A stretch of 44,583 bases of DNA, taken from contig BFEA01000057.1 of assembly GCA_003427395.1 (NCBI GenBank), positions 3,825,605 through 3,870,187 of the forward strand, given 5' to 3'. The notes beneath the pieces are model-generated. The model was not told the DNA's origin, did not search any database, and saw only the letters and a list, made by a program, of their open reading frames with translations. Below, piece by piece: positions 18,491 to 29,640 of the stretch. Both the position numbers and the translations under genes were made by a program. How positions within the stretch are numbered: position 1 is the first letter of the stretch; each line of letters begins with the position of its first letter. Source of the DNA: Chara braunii. Lineage: Eukaryota > Streptophyta > Charophyceae > Charales > Characeae.

Positions 18491-20339
18491 ATGAGTGATG
18501 CAGGCAGTAGTGGAGAGGAGGAACGATTAGTGGAACCTCTTAGAGTTACATGTAGAACTGCTCTCAGTCGTCTGATAACTTTCCAAGAGTTAGCTCCAGG
18601 AGAGGAAAGGAGACTGCAGAGGGAAGCTAGGGAGAGGGCGACATTAAGGAGGGTTAGGTCAGCAACAACCAGCTTAGAGGCCGTGATGGCTATCGCCTCC
18701 AGTATGTCACAGGCCTCGTCCCAGGCCACTTCGTCAGGAGTCGGTCAGAGTGTTTCTCAGGTTTCCGTTAGTCAGACTGTTGGCTTGCAAGTCAGCCAAC
18801 AGGCTCAACTCGCACCGGAGGATTATGAGATCCTCCAATCCGAAGAACTTCATGATGAGATGCAGCGGCAGTTGAGAGTGGCAGCAGAGAGGAGACAGAG
18901 GGCTATATTGAGAAAAGCTAGACTAGGGAGTAGGAGACAAGAGCTAAGTAAATTAGAAGCATTAGACAAGTCGACACTTGATCCTACTATGCAAGCGTTG
19001 CATAACTAGCTTCTTTGCGTGGCAGAAACGCAGGTTGTTCAACAGGAAGTGTTGGCTGAACTGGTGGCAGACCAGAAGCAAATTCTGGTTGCACTACAGG
19101 GTCCTCGTCCAATGATGAGGCAGCCTCAGTATGTTGTAGCTCCCCCTTCGGTTGCGAATCCCTCAGTGACGCCGTCTCCGATAGGGCCCTCTTTTTCTCC
19201 CATGTTTGGCATTCCCCCTCCAGGTGGTTTAGTAGCAACTAGTGGTCCGGTCCTTAGAGCTTCTTCAGTACCATTAACGATGGTGGCAGCTACAGTGCCA
19301 TTGTCAAGAAAGGCTCAGGTTAGCACGCAGCAACCTGTCTCAGTGGCTATGCAGCCACTTCAGCAATCACCTGGGCAAATCCAACCTATGCAGTGGATGC
19401 CCAAGATACCCTTGCTGAGTCCTAAGCCCTTCTCTGGCGAGAACCTGGATACCTGGGCGAGGACTGTGCCTACCTATGCAGTGTATGCCCAAGGATGAGG
19501 ACCTGGATACCTGGGCAAATCCCCCAACCTATGCAGTGGATGCCCAAGGATGAGGACCTGGATACCTGGGCGAGGACTGTGCCTACCTATGCAAGGCACA
19601 AGCTCACAAGGCCAGAGCAGGAAGTTATAGTCGCTGCCTCCTTTTTAGAGGGATCAGTCGCACGATGGTTAAACGGGTTAGTGCAGCATCAGGGGTATGG
19701 TCAGAACTTCGATGCGTGGGCACAGGCCCAGACTTTGGAAGATTTCGTACGGACTGTGTACAACAAGTGGCATGACCCTCAAAGGGCTCAGAAGGCCACT
19801 GACGCGATCAACAGTCGAAGTTCCAAAAGGTACCGGATTGTACGCGAAGTCACAGACGCCATAGAACGTGTGATCGTAGTACCTAGTGTGCGCTATGACC
19901 CGCAGGTGCTCCTCACAGATTATTTGATATGCCTATAGATGTCAAAAATAAACTGGTGGATGAGGCCAGCATCAATGTCCATAGCTTTGCTACGTTCAAC
20001 AAGAAAGTCTTAGATATAGAGGCTAAGCTTGGGTCCGCGCATTAGGGTCAAGCAGATGGTAGGAAGAAGAGGCTTCCCCAAGACTGGAAGAAGAAAGGTC
20101 AACTCATGTTCGTCGACCATGATGGTCAGGTGATTGAGATTGACGACTCCCCAGACTATGGGGATGAGACAGAGCAGGATGGGGCCAACGAGACTTCGGA
20201 TGGGGTAGTCGTGGCGCCTATCCAAGAGAAGGCTAGGGGGTCCGGGAAGCGAAAGGCAGGCCAGTCCAATGGTCAGGGCGACCAAGGAACAGCCGCATGG
20301 GTAAAACTTGGCTTAGAATACGAGGTATGGAGAGACTGA
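18491..20339 (+). pseudogene. gag: Gag polyprotein, element E
   Basis: It starts at ATG 18491 (MSDAGSSGEEERL). Residues 1-170 are charged with coiled-coil segments (EERRLQREARERATLRRV; MQRQLRVAAERRQRAILRKA). After a stop at 19007 the frame resumes (19019-19498) with a Pro/Gln/Val-rich linker, then the capsid (PKPFSGENLDTWARTVPTYA ... LTRPEQEVIVAASFLEGSVARWLNGLV ... LEDFVRTVYNKWHDPQRA). A local tandem duplication of about 110 bp (19385-19595) repeats the LDTWARTVPTYA segment and shifts the frame. An acidic tail (20106-20339) ends in LGLEYEVWRD. The zinc knuckle expected after this point is not recognisable. Confidence 0.75.
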
Positions 20340-20775
20340 GGTGCGAGCGACACTTGTATGAACTGGTGGCAACTATGACCACACGTCTAGAACTTGCCGA
20401 GGCAAGAAGGTCACAACAAAGGTAGTCTCTCCAACAGTGGTGGGCTTATCTTCGAACCCTGGTAGTGCTTCTGCGAGCACTCCGTAGGGAAACACCTCGG
20501 GCCAGTAGGAGTGTTAGCCGCTCTTACTCGTGCTGAAGTGGTGACGTTGCCTTGCCCACTTCAGGCGTTGGCCAAGGCTAGTGACCCATCCGTCGCCCCG
20601 CAGACACATTAGACCCACCGATGCTCTGTTCGAGAGATGTGTCTGAGTCCCTAGAAGAGCTACAGACTGAGTGGTCAGGGAAGGACCCCAGAGGATCTTG
20701 GGCGATGATTAGTAAAGGTCCTAGGAGTGAACATTTCGTGGTAGAGGTTGATGTAGGTGGCCGCAAAGAGGTGCC
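20340..20775 (+). pseudogene. Degenerate gag-pol junction, element E
   Basis: No continuous frame. Short stretches in different frames look like residual coiled-coil gag or pol linker (for example LVATMTTRLELAEARRSQQ), but nothing diagnostic remains. It connects gag to the protease. Confidence 0.4.
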
Positions 20776-21270
20776 TTCACAGACATAGGCTCTACCCGAA
20801 ACTTCACCAGTCGTGCTTGTGTGGATAGGCTGCGCTTGCAACAACTTAGCAAATTAGTAGCATCAACGCTAGCCAACAAGCACCGCATGGTTATCCAGGA
20901 CTATTTCAAGGACGTAGTCTACACGTCCTATGGAGGAGGGGAAGTGAGACATAAAATTTCATTCCTAGTCAGCGACGAACTGCCATTTGACATGCTGCTA
21001 GGTATGTACTACCTCGAGGTCGCTCAACCTCAGTTCGATTGGGATAGAAAGGTATTGATCCACAAGTTGCCCAACGGTAGAACCATTAGACTGCAAAAGT
21101 TCAAAGCTAGCAGTCTAGTGGAAAACTACGGCTACATGTGTGCATCTTCCTTCTATAATTACTATAAGCAGAATCATAAGGAAGGCATGTATCTAGTCTT
21201 TGTCTTTGAGAAAGGGGAGGTCGTAAAATCACCCCCGGAGATAGAAGCAGTAGTATCCAGACCTTTTTGA
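20776..21270 (+). pseudogene. pol: Aspartic protease region, element E
   Basis: The active-site region reads FTDIGSTRNFTSRACVDRLRL, where DIGS stands for the canonical D-S/T-G-A. Further on, FLVSDELPFDMLLGMYYLEVAQPQFDW matches the retropepsin ILGMxWL block. The Asp-x-Gly core survives. The frame ends at TGA 21268 just after a run of five T; the next frame continues sensibly, so a one-base indel in the T-run is likely. Confidence 0.7.
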
Positions 21271-22560
21271 GGAGCCCACTGGTGTGGTGGAAAGGGAGGT
21301 GGTCCATACAATAGAGGTTGTCCTCGATAGTAAGGTACCTAGAGGACGAATCCATAGGATGTCTCCTGCGGAGTTGGATAAGCTCCGCCTCCAGCTCAAA
21401 GAGCTCACAAAGAAGGGATGGATTCGGCCGAGTACCTCCCCTTACGACGCGTCGGTCTTATTTGTTCCTAAGAGGGGAGGGACACAAAGGATGTGCATTA
21501 ACTATAGGGCCCTCAATGCCATCACTACCCCGCATCGATGACCTATTGGATAGAGTGCAGGGATGCCGATCCTTTACCAAGGTAGATCTAAAGTCCGAAT
21601 ACCATCAAATTGCCATTAGACCTGAGGACCAACACAAAACCGCTTTTCCAGCACGCAATGAATCGGATCTTTCATAAATACTTAGACAAGTTTATCGTCG
21701 TGTACCTCAACGATATTCTTATCTTTAGTAAGACTGTAGAGGAGCACGTTGAGCACGTGAATACAGTGCTAGGTCTCCTAAGACAGCACCAGTACAACGT
21801 TAACTTGGAGAAATGTGAGTTCGGTTGCACCAAGATCTTGTACCTGGGTCATGAGATTTTTGCGGATGGATTGAGGTCGGATGATGCTAAAGTGGCCAGC
21901 ATACGTGACTGGCCCAGACCTCGGACTGTTACAGAGGTTAGATCGTTTTTGGGGATGACGGGCTACTATCGTCCGTTTGTTAAAAACTATAGTACTATAG
22001 CTTCCCCATTAACAGATCTAACTCGGCTTGACACCCCTTGGGAGTTGACAGAAGAGTGTGAGGCAACCTTCAAAAACTTGAAGTATGCTCTGACACATTA
22101 CAAAGTCCTTAAGCTGCCTGATCCTAAGCAACCATTTGTAGTGACCACTGACACCAGCCAATATGGCATAGGCGCAGTCCTTGCGAAAGAGGAGGGGAAA
22201 AAGTTAGACCGATCGAGTATATGAGTAAAAAAATGTCATCTCAAAAACTGGCCAGATCCACTTATGAGCATGAGCTATATGCCTTGTACCGAGCATTGGT
22301 TCATTGGAGACATTATCTCCTTGGCAAGATCTGACCATGAAACCTTGCGCTAGATCAAGACACAACTTGTACTCTCAGATGCCTTCAAAAAGTGGATACA
22401 AGTGATAGACATGTATGACTATCAACTTGATCCAATCAAGGGAGAGTATAACAAAGTCGCTGATGCACTATTGCGTAGGAAAGATTATATGGGCGCGTTA
22501 GTAACTGAGTTTGGCATATCAGAAGAGGTAACTCGATCTTTGGTGGAAGCCTATTAGGAA
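21271..22560 (+). pseudogene. pol: Reverse transcriptase and RNase H, element E
   Basis: RT blocks RIHRMSPAELDKLRLQLKELTKKGWIRP, ASVLFVPKRGG, CINYRALNAIT, RIDDLLDRVQGC and FTKVDLKSEYHQI are present in shifting frames. A short deletion near 21533 removes a few residues between NAIT and RIDDLL. A larger one near 21652 removes about 25 residues between KTAF and HAMNRIF, including the conserved MPFGLTNAP segment. The catalytic box reads YLND (Asp-to-Asn at 21709-21711), which should abolish polymerase activity. RNase H keeps VVTTDTSQYGIGAVL and YEHELYALYRALVHW, then breaks into stops after 22330. Confidence 0.85.
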
Positions 22561-22569
22561 GATACAGTT

Positions 22570-23779
22570 ATGTCCGAGATCATTCACAAACTGGAGGCTA
22601 AGGATAAAACTTCCTCCGATGAGTTTGTGCTAGCCAATGGCTTGCTGCTTCTTGAAAAGGTTGGGAATAAAAGACTGTGTGTTCCAGATAGAGAGTCTTT
22701 GCGTAGTTTATTTTTAGGGGAATGTCATGATGCAACTAGGTCATTTCGGCTATAAAAAGACATCAGCTAACCTAGTGCAGAGATTCTGGTGGCCCACTAT
22801 GATGCAAGATGCAAAAAGGTGCGTTGAAACCTGCCACGTTTGCCAACGGGACAAACCTAGGACTCAGGCTCCGCTTGGGCTAATCAAGCCCTTGCCGATT
22901 CATGAAGGTCTTGGTCAAAGAGTGTCCATGGACTTCACGGATACTCTTGTGACCAGCAGGAGTGGAAAGAGACACATCTTTGTTATAGTTGACCGCTTAT
23001 CCAAGTATGCAAGACTAATAGCTATGCGAGAGACCGCCAATACTGACTATGTCATCAAGTTGTTTATGGATAACTGGGTACAGGACTTTGATTTACCTAA
23101 GTCCATAATCAGCGACAGGGATGTTCGCTTCACAAGCGAACTGTGGCAAAACACATCCCAACAGATGGGTACCAGATTGCAGATCACGCCAGGTAATCAC
23201 CCTGAGTCGAACGGACAGGCGGAGCAGATGAACAGAGTAGTGCAGCATCTACTAAGGCATTACATCAAGCCAAGTCAGGATGACTGGGACGAGAAATTAC
23301 CTCTCGTCGCCGGCCTGTACGATAACGTTGTACACAACACTACTGGCATGACTCCCGTGCACCTTGGTTGGAAGCGTAGAACCGCCTTAGATTTTCTGCT
23401 ACCAGAGAGTCAACCATCTGCAGCACCTGGCAGCATATAGTTTGTTGTCAAGTGTGAACAGATGCTGCAACAGGCTGTAGAGCACATTAGAAAAGCTCAA
23501 GATGCCATGGTGGCACAGAATAAGCACAGACGACCATCTCAATTTCAGGTAGGAGAACGAGTCTGGGTCAAATCATTTGAGCTGGGACAGGAACTGGGAA
23601 TCTCTAGAAAGCTAATGACATGGTACTTCGGCCCATGGGAGGTCCTAGACATAGTGGGGGATCAGATAGACGGACCTTCGTATGTGAGTCGCATCCCACC
23701 TCACCTACGCACACACCCAATTTTTCACACCTCAAAGCTGACACCTTTCGCAAAGACTGCACAGTTTCCCTCCAGATAG
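22570..23779 (+). pseudogene. pol: Integrase, element E
   Basis: The HHCC zinc finger is split by a frameshift near 22730 (GECHDATRSF | GHFGYKKTSANLVQRFWW ... CVETCHVCQRDK). The catalytic core then runs continuously over 22727-23440, with Asp in VSMDFTDTL, Asp in SIISDRDVRFTS and Glu in GNHPESNGQAEQMN, so the D,D,E triad is complete. A stop after AAPGSI (23440) precedes the C-terminal part (23462-23779) with KHRRPSQFQVGERVWVKSF and HPIFHTSKLTPF. It is the best-preserved coding block of the element. Confidence 0.88.
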
Positions 23780-23782
23780 TCA

Positions 23783-24058
23783 ATGCTGCCCCCAACCATG
23801 GATGGTGAAGTCGACATCAACGGAATCGTGGAGCATCGAATGATGTCAGTGCCTAAAACGCCGGGCAGAGGCCGCCCTCCCAACCGGGAATACAATATCG
23901 TGTCAGATTTAGACATCATCTGGATCCCAGCGAAGATCGGTGGTTCACCAAAGAAGAACTCCTGCGAACAGCACCTCAAGTTATTGCAGGCTATGAAAGA
24001 GAACTCAAGGGGAAGATGCCTGCAGATTAGAAGACTTGTTAGAGGACTGTCGAAGTAA
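23783..24058 (+). pseudogene. pol: Degenerate chromodomain, element E
   Basis: The start (PPTMDGEVDINGIVEHRMM ... GRGRPPNREYNI) aligns with the chromodomain of element A (PPDMDGRYDIDGIV ... GRGRPQKQYKV). After that the frame diverges: the W and the final helix are shifted, though a neighbouring frame contains remnants (WFTKEELL, APQVIAGYER). A frameshift near 23925 explains this. It ends at a stop just before the purine tract. Confidence 0.65.
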
Positions 24059-24070
24059 AGGAGGAGGGAA
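24057..24070 (+). promoter_or_regulatory. Polypurine tract, element E
   Basis: AAAGGAGGAGGGAA lies directly upstream of the 3' LTR start TGCGAGG. All 14 bases are purines, as expected for the plus-strand primer. Confidence 0.8.
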
Positions 24071-25072
24071 TGCGAGGATTTAGGTCCTCGCCAGGCCTAA
24101 GGGGCCCTGTTACAGAAGTGTCCGCCCTAAGTGAAGGCGGGCCTAACAAATCGCGAGAGGCCCTCTGCTGTCAATTTCGTATTTGGGGTCCAGGCAGTTG
24201 TGACGAGCCAGTTGGTTGAGGAAAACACAGGCTGAGCAGCAAAGACATTTCCACGGCCTACCAGGCTTTTCCAGAAATCCAGGCCCTGGGCAAGAATCGC
24301 AGCCTCATACACAAACAGTTGGGAGGCCCAACCGAACAAGGCCCAGCAGCTGTAACAGCGGCACAACCTCGTGGGGCCTACCAGAAGCTTCTGGGCAGAG
24401 GCCCAGGCCAGGCAGGCCGCCGCGGCGGGCAGGCTCTTTCCATATAGGAAAGAGCTCGCTGCCTGGGCTCCCATTCATGCACTTGTTGGCTGGCGGCAGT
24501 GCTGCTGGAGAAATTTCTCGCGTGCTGGCTGCTAGCGCAGGAGCAAGGTGCTGCATACGTGCGGTCGTGTGGTGAAGCAGGGCGCTGCTGAGGGCAGCGC
24601 CATAGCCCAACCTCCATAGCTGGCCGAGGGCTTGGACATACAGTGACGCGCTCGGGTGGTCTTCGGGTGTACAGAGGGAAGACGTGGGTGTAAGTTGAGG
24701 GAGAGAGAGAAGGATGACGATGATGATGATGTGAGGGCTCATACCGGGTATTGGCGATGGTCTGCATTGGGCGACATCTTCGAGTACTTCGTGGGCTGCT
24801 GACGTCAACGGTTGCATTGTCAATTAGTAGGCAGATTGTAGCTGTGTAGGAAGTAGGCTGGGCGCCGAGCGCCAAGTAGGGAGAAGGTCCTGGACTCTTG
24901 TGTTGGTGGTGGAGAGAGCAAGCTCTCTTTGACATTGGTTTTCAGTGTTACGGCTCTCCATTGGTGTCATATTGGTGCAATGCCTCTTTCTGGACACTGT
25001 GATACTTTTTGGCTTTCAATGTGATTGTGCATTCTGGATATTGTCATCTCGCTACTGCTCATTTTCCTTGCA
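24071..25072 (+). mobile_element. 3' LTR of element E
   Basis: TGCGAGGATTT...TTCCTTGCA, 1002 bp. It aligns along its length with 16123-17211 and has only one copy of the 95-bp segment that is doubled in the 5' LTR. Similarity continues for two bases past CA, so the end is certain to within 2 bp. Confidence 0.88.
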
Positions 25073-25369
25073 ATCGGAGTAATATAGGTGTTAGTTTCAC
25101 GAGTCCTTCTGATTCCCTATCCCTCTATCTGTTGGAGACTCCCCTTGTGTGGATGGCTATCCCTTAATTCTTGTTCTGGGTATTAGTCTTCTAGTTTATT
25201 GGTACCTTTTCTGAGTTTATGTTTTGTTCTGGGCGCATCATGGGCTTTCCCTAACGTTTTAGGTCCATGGGGGCACTGTTGCCTTCATTTGTGCCTTCCA
25301 TGACTGTGCCTTGTTTAGTCCAGTCTGTAAAGTGCAAAGTTTGTCTGTGATTCTGGCTATTAGAACTTT

Positions 25370-25800
25370 TTTTCAACCATTCTTCTTCGAATTTCTTCTA
25401 GATTTTGTTCTTCTTTACATTTACTAAATTCTTTATCTATCTTGTTTAATGCTACTCTGATTTCAGTTTCCATCAGCTCCTTTGCCTCTTCCCATGATTC
25501 ATTTGCTGTGATTGTTTTTTTCCCCTATGGTTCCACCACATCTGGCTCTCCAAATGGTGACCGTTGTCTTCCTGAGGAGTTCTCGTATCTGTTTGTTTTC
25601 GTTTGTGACCATGTCTTCCTGAAACTTCGGAAATTCCCTTCTGAAAGATGGTGCCAAGCTTTTGTACATTTGGCCCAAAGGGCTTGTGCATGTCGGCAAT
25701 CTAGTAAACAGTGGGTTAGGGTTTCTGGTTGGTTTTTCGTACACATTCTGCAAAAGGAGGAAGAATATGTTATATCCTCCTTCGTACGACATTTGTCAAC
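25370..25800 (-). pseudogene. LINE ORF2 C-terminal remnant (zinc finger)
   Basis: On the minus strand, across two frames, the translation gives a C-x2-C...H-x4-C pattern: CRMCTKNQPETLTHCLLDC, followed by RHAQALWAKCTKAW. This matches the zf-RVT motif found after the reverse transcriptase of plant non-LTR retrotransposons (ET..H....C....LW). A charged helix (ESWEEAKELMETEIRVALNK...) follows to about 25370. The RT domain is absent. At least one frameshift lies near 25730. Confidence 0.6.
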
Positions 25801-26429
25801 TCATGCATTAGCTGGAACTGGTAGGTACATTATTAGCCATAACATCTCCGCATGTGCCCTCTACACGTGCGTCACAATAGGGGTCCTTGAGCTTTGGTCT
25901 TTTTCGTTTAACTGCAACCCGGCGGGCTTTGAGGTTCGCTCGCTGTTCTAGTCATTCGAGTCATTCGCCTGCAAATCCACGCTGATTTTGCCGTCGTTCG
26001 GACTACAGAAGCGTGCAGTGCCAGCACACGAGCTAGCCTAGTGGTTGGAGTTAATGGGGGGTTATGGGGGTCGCTTAAGGGTCCTTGACCCATTTTTAAA
26101 TTTTGTGGAAACACGTATGGCCTGGCTTTCTTACCGAGGCTACTCCAACAGGCCAATCACTGCAACCGCACAATCTCTGACAAGTTCGGATCTATACAGG
26201 TGTGTCGAGCAGTTCTTTCCAACCGCCTAAACCACCGCATATGTTTTCAGTGCCAGTGGGCGAGCTCGCCTAGTTTCAAAACCCTGTCGGTGGTTTATAG
26301 GGTTCGCTGAGGTTCCTGCAACCATGTCCTTGGAGTGTAAGACGGTGCAAATCCGACTGTCCAAGCACTGCAATGGCGGGTAAATCGTCCCTCGCATCAT
26401 TTGTCCTCAGCTCCGAAGTTGCCATTGCA

Positions 26430-27080
26430 GGCACATGAGCTCGCCTTGTCGATTGGCCGAATTAGGGTTTATAGGGGTTGTTGAAGGGGTCTAGAGCCAC
26501 GTTCTTTTTAGTTTGCCGCAAGTGTTGGCTGCCCTTCCAGTGGTACAATCACCGCAATTGCTGGAATCCGGTAGCTGATAAGTTCGGATCTCGGCGGACT
26601 TCGCGTTTCACGCTTTGTTCTGCTCATTCCTGGAATCCGCTTGCAAATCCGCCTGTTTAACGCACATTCGTCGTTATGAGTGCAGAGGTTGGCATTGCCA
26701 GCGCACGACCTCGCCTTGTCGATTTACCGTATCAGGGTTTGTGGGGGTTGCAGAGGGGTCCTTCGGCGCCGAGGAGAAGGCGAGGTTGCGCACTGGCAAT
26801 GCCAACCTTGGCAGTCATAATGACGAACGTGCGTTAAACGCGCGGATTTGCAGGTGGATTCCACGAATGAACGGAAGAGAGCGCGAACCTCAAAGTTCGC
26901 CGATATCCGAACTTGTCAGAGACCGAATTCCAGCGACTGCGGTTATAGTACCGCTGTAAGGGCAACCAATATTCAAGACAGACTGGAAAAAAACATGGCT
27001 CTCGCCCCCTACAGCAAACCCCATACACCCCAATTAGGTGAATCTGCAAGGCGAGCTTGTGTGCTGGTAATGACATTGTA
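26430..27080. repeat. Large inverted repeat inside the complex repeat
   Basis: The left arm (about 26430-26725) and the right arm (about 26775-27080) are reverse complements with moderate divergence. The innermost 60 bp are the most alike (GTTTAACGCACATTCGTCGT on the left, ACGAACGTGCGTTAAACG on the right). The central loop is about 50-60 bp. This is one repeat unit placed head to head with its neighbour. Confidence 0.7.
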
Positions 27081-28983
27081 CTTGGGTCGTGGTCTTTTTT
27101 TGTTTTGTGCCAACCTAGCGAGCTTTAAGGTATGCAATGCTGCTGTTGTCATTCGTGTCATTCGCCTGCAAATCCACGCTGGTTTTGTTGCCGTTCGGAC
27201 TGCGGAAGCTTGCAGTGGCAGCACACGAGCTCGCCTTGTCATTGGAGTTAATCGGGGTTTTTAGGGGTCGCTTGAGGGTCGTTGAGCCATGTTCTCTTTT
27301 TGTGCAACCACGCATAGCCTTGCGTTTGTACTGATGCTAGTCCAACAGTCCAATCGCTGCAGCCACGCAATAACTTGTTCCTCGTGAATTTCGTCTGTGA
27401 CAAGTTCGGATCCCGACGCACTTCGAGGATCCAGGTCCGTCGGACCGTTGGTTACAACCACCGCATTTGTTTTCATTGAAAGCGGGCGAGCTCGCGTGGT
27501 TTCATAACCCCGTTGGGGTTTTATGTGGTCTGCTAAGGGGTCCAACAACCATATTCTTGGAGTGGAAGACTGTGCAAATCCAATTGTTCAAACACTGCAG
27601 TCGCGGGTGAATCGTCCCTCACGAGATCTATCCTCGGCGCGGACGTTGGCATTACCAGCACACGACCTCGCCTTGTCAATTGTTCGAATCAGGGTTTATA
27701 AGTGTTGTTGAAGGGGCCTGGAGCCATGTTCGTTTTAATCTGTCGCGAGTATAGGCTGACCTTCCAGCAGTACTATAGCTGCAATCGTTGCAATCCGGTC
27801 GTTGCCAAGTTCGGATCTCGACGAACTTTGTGGTACGCGCTCTGTTCTGGTCATTCGTGGAATCCGCTTGCAAATCCTCGCGTTTGAAGCGTGAGACGGT
27901 TAACGGATGCCTCAATTTTCAGACCACTTGTCAGGCCATTTATAACAAAACTCAAGGGTCATTTTAACCAAACTTGCCACCAGTTCATAAAGTGGAGATC
28001 ATACTAACCACTTCCAAAAACAAAATTGAAAAAAGAACTTTAAAAAGCTATAAAACAGCAAGGCAAAAGTGTGTTTTCATGCAAAATTCACTCATTTCAG
28101 TTCTCAGGATTTTCAGGATTTTTCAGGGCTTAGCCAAAACAGTCAATTATGACTACACAGGTTGGCATTGCCAGCGCACGACCTCGCCTTGTCAAATTAT
28201 CGGATCGAGGTTTGCGGGGGTTGCAGAACGGTCCTTGACCTGTGTTTTTTTTTTTGTTTTGTCGCAACCCGGTGAGGTTTAAGGTTTGCGAGCCTGTTGT
28301 GGTCATTCGTGTCCTTCGCCTGCAAAGCCCCGCTGATTCTGTCGTCGTTCGGACTGCAGAGGCTTGCAGTGCCAACACACGAGCTCGCCTTATCGATGGA
28401 GTTAATTGGGGTTTGTAAGGGTCGAGCTTGCCTTGTCGATGGAGTTAATCGGGGTTTGTAGGGGTCCCTTGAGGGTCCTTGAGCCATGTTCTTTTTTGTG
28501 CAACCACACATAGCCTTGCATTTGTAATGATGTTAGTCTAACAGTCCAATCATTGTTGTTAGTGAAGATTGCAATTCAATGCAGTCGACGGATTCATTTC
28601 TCTGGCAAGTTCGGATCCGGGCAAACTTTGAGGATCAAGCACTTCCAGATCGCTATTTTCACCCGCCTGCGAATGCACGCCTTCCTCTTTCGGCAATTGC
28701 AATGCAAAAGTTAGCATTTCGAACACGGGGGCACACCTTGTCGAAATTTCGTATTGTGGATTTGTGGGGTTTGACGAGGGTCCAAGCTCATGCGCGAGTA
28801 GTATTGCGGTGAAAAGCTTGCTGGTTCGGTGGTCAAATCACTGCATGTGCGGGAAACCCATCTCTCACGAAATTGGTCCTCGGTGATCTTTAAGGTTTTG
28901 GATGAGTTAAATCTTGGGTTTGGGCCGCCTGGGCCTTCGCGGCAATCGCTGTGGCAACCGCATTTGCACTTGCGTTATGCGCG

Positions 28984-29118
28984 CCTGCTTTTTTTTTTTT
29001 TTTTTTTTTTGGAAAGCATATACCTTTATTGCAACAATAAGGGGCGACACCGGGGGGACCTCACAATTCCACTAGGAGTTATTCTGGCAGCCTCAACCAA
29101 TTGGTGCACCTGCTTTTT
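28984..29118 (-). mobile_element. 5'-truncated LINE-type 3' end with poly(A) and target duplication
   Basis: Plus-strand CCTGCTTTTT occurs at 28984-28993 and 29109-29118, a 10-bp target duplication. Between them, on the minus strand, is a short 3' end with polyadenylation signal AATAAA (29025-29030) about 15 nt before a poly(A) tract (about 22 A, 28989-29010). This is the signature of target-primed reverse transcription. The body is only about 90 bp; in one frame it may encode a LINE tail. It is inserted into a copy of the 1.2-kb repeat. Confidence 0.7.
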
Positions 29119-29640
29119 CGACGAATGTAGGATATATGGAAAAGAAATAAACAGGTCAGTTGAACCCCACAACAACCCCCCTTTGCCTCCAGTGAGGTGT
29201 GTCGACACACTGAGCTCGTGGCCTGCCATTGACGACTGCTGCAGCAGATGCAATTCTTGTCGCCAGACTCGAGGAAAGAAATGTTTGCATGCCCTTCCGC
29301 ACATAAAATCAATGCAGTCGAAGGATTCCAATCTTCCGGAAGTTCGGATCTCGACAAACTTATCATGTCGCGGTTTGTCAGATCGTTCGCGTCACCCGCC
29401 TGCAGGTTCGCGCCCCCCTTTTCCGACAAATCGGTTCCAGGGGATCGCATCACAAGCACACAGGCTCGCCATGTTGAAATGTCGCATCGGGGATTTGGGT
29501 GGGTGGGGGTGGTGGCTGAAGGGGGNGGGGGGGGGGGTTTGGTGTGGGGTCAAAGACGCATCTTCTTAGTATTCGTGCTTACAGTTCGCTCCGTCGTTTT
29601 GCAGGGTGTGGAGACAAATTTGAATGCCCGTTCACTGCTT

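Larger units (their letters stand above)
16123..25072 (+). mobile_element. Element E: chromodomain Ty3/gypsy retrotransposon, both LTRs
   Basis: The LTRs at 16123-17211 and 24071-25072 enclose a primer site, a 1.3-kb leader, gag, protease, RT, RNase H, integrase, a degenerate chromodomain and a purine tract. Flanks (CATTG before, ATCGG after) do not form a target duplication, so the two ends may come from different insertions or a rearrangement. LTRs are more diverged than those of A, and pol has deletions and an altered RT active site: an older, inactive copy of a different chromovirus subfamily. Confidence 0.88.
25940..29640. repeat. Complex tandem repeat, about 1.2-kb period
   Basis: No genes. 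A block beginning GTCATTCGNGTCATTCGCCTG recurs at 25951, 27148 and 28302 (spacing about 1197 and 1154). A second block starting ACCACCGCAT(A/T)TGTTTTC recurs at 26231 and 27457. Inside each large unit a sub-block with GAGCTCGCCTTGTCGAT and GGGGTTTGTAGGGGT recurs: near 26025, 26258, 26433, 26698, 27221, 27485, 27657, 28177, 28377 and 28426, with diverged copies to 29480. One segment is inverted (26770-27080). It ends close to the DUF7869-like pseudogene. Confidence 0.75.

Noticed and set aside
24305-24935. Minus-strand open frames over the LTRs of element E
   Set aside because: They overlie the LTR, include a poly-Ile stretch from a GAT microsatellite, and show no domain.
25940-29640. CRISPR-like or simple satellite array
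   Set aside because: Units are long, diverged, unevenly spaced and partly inverted; the context is eukaryotic.
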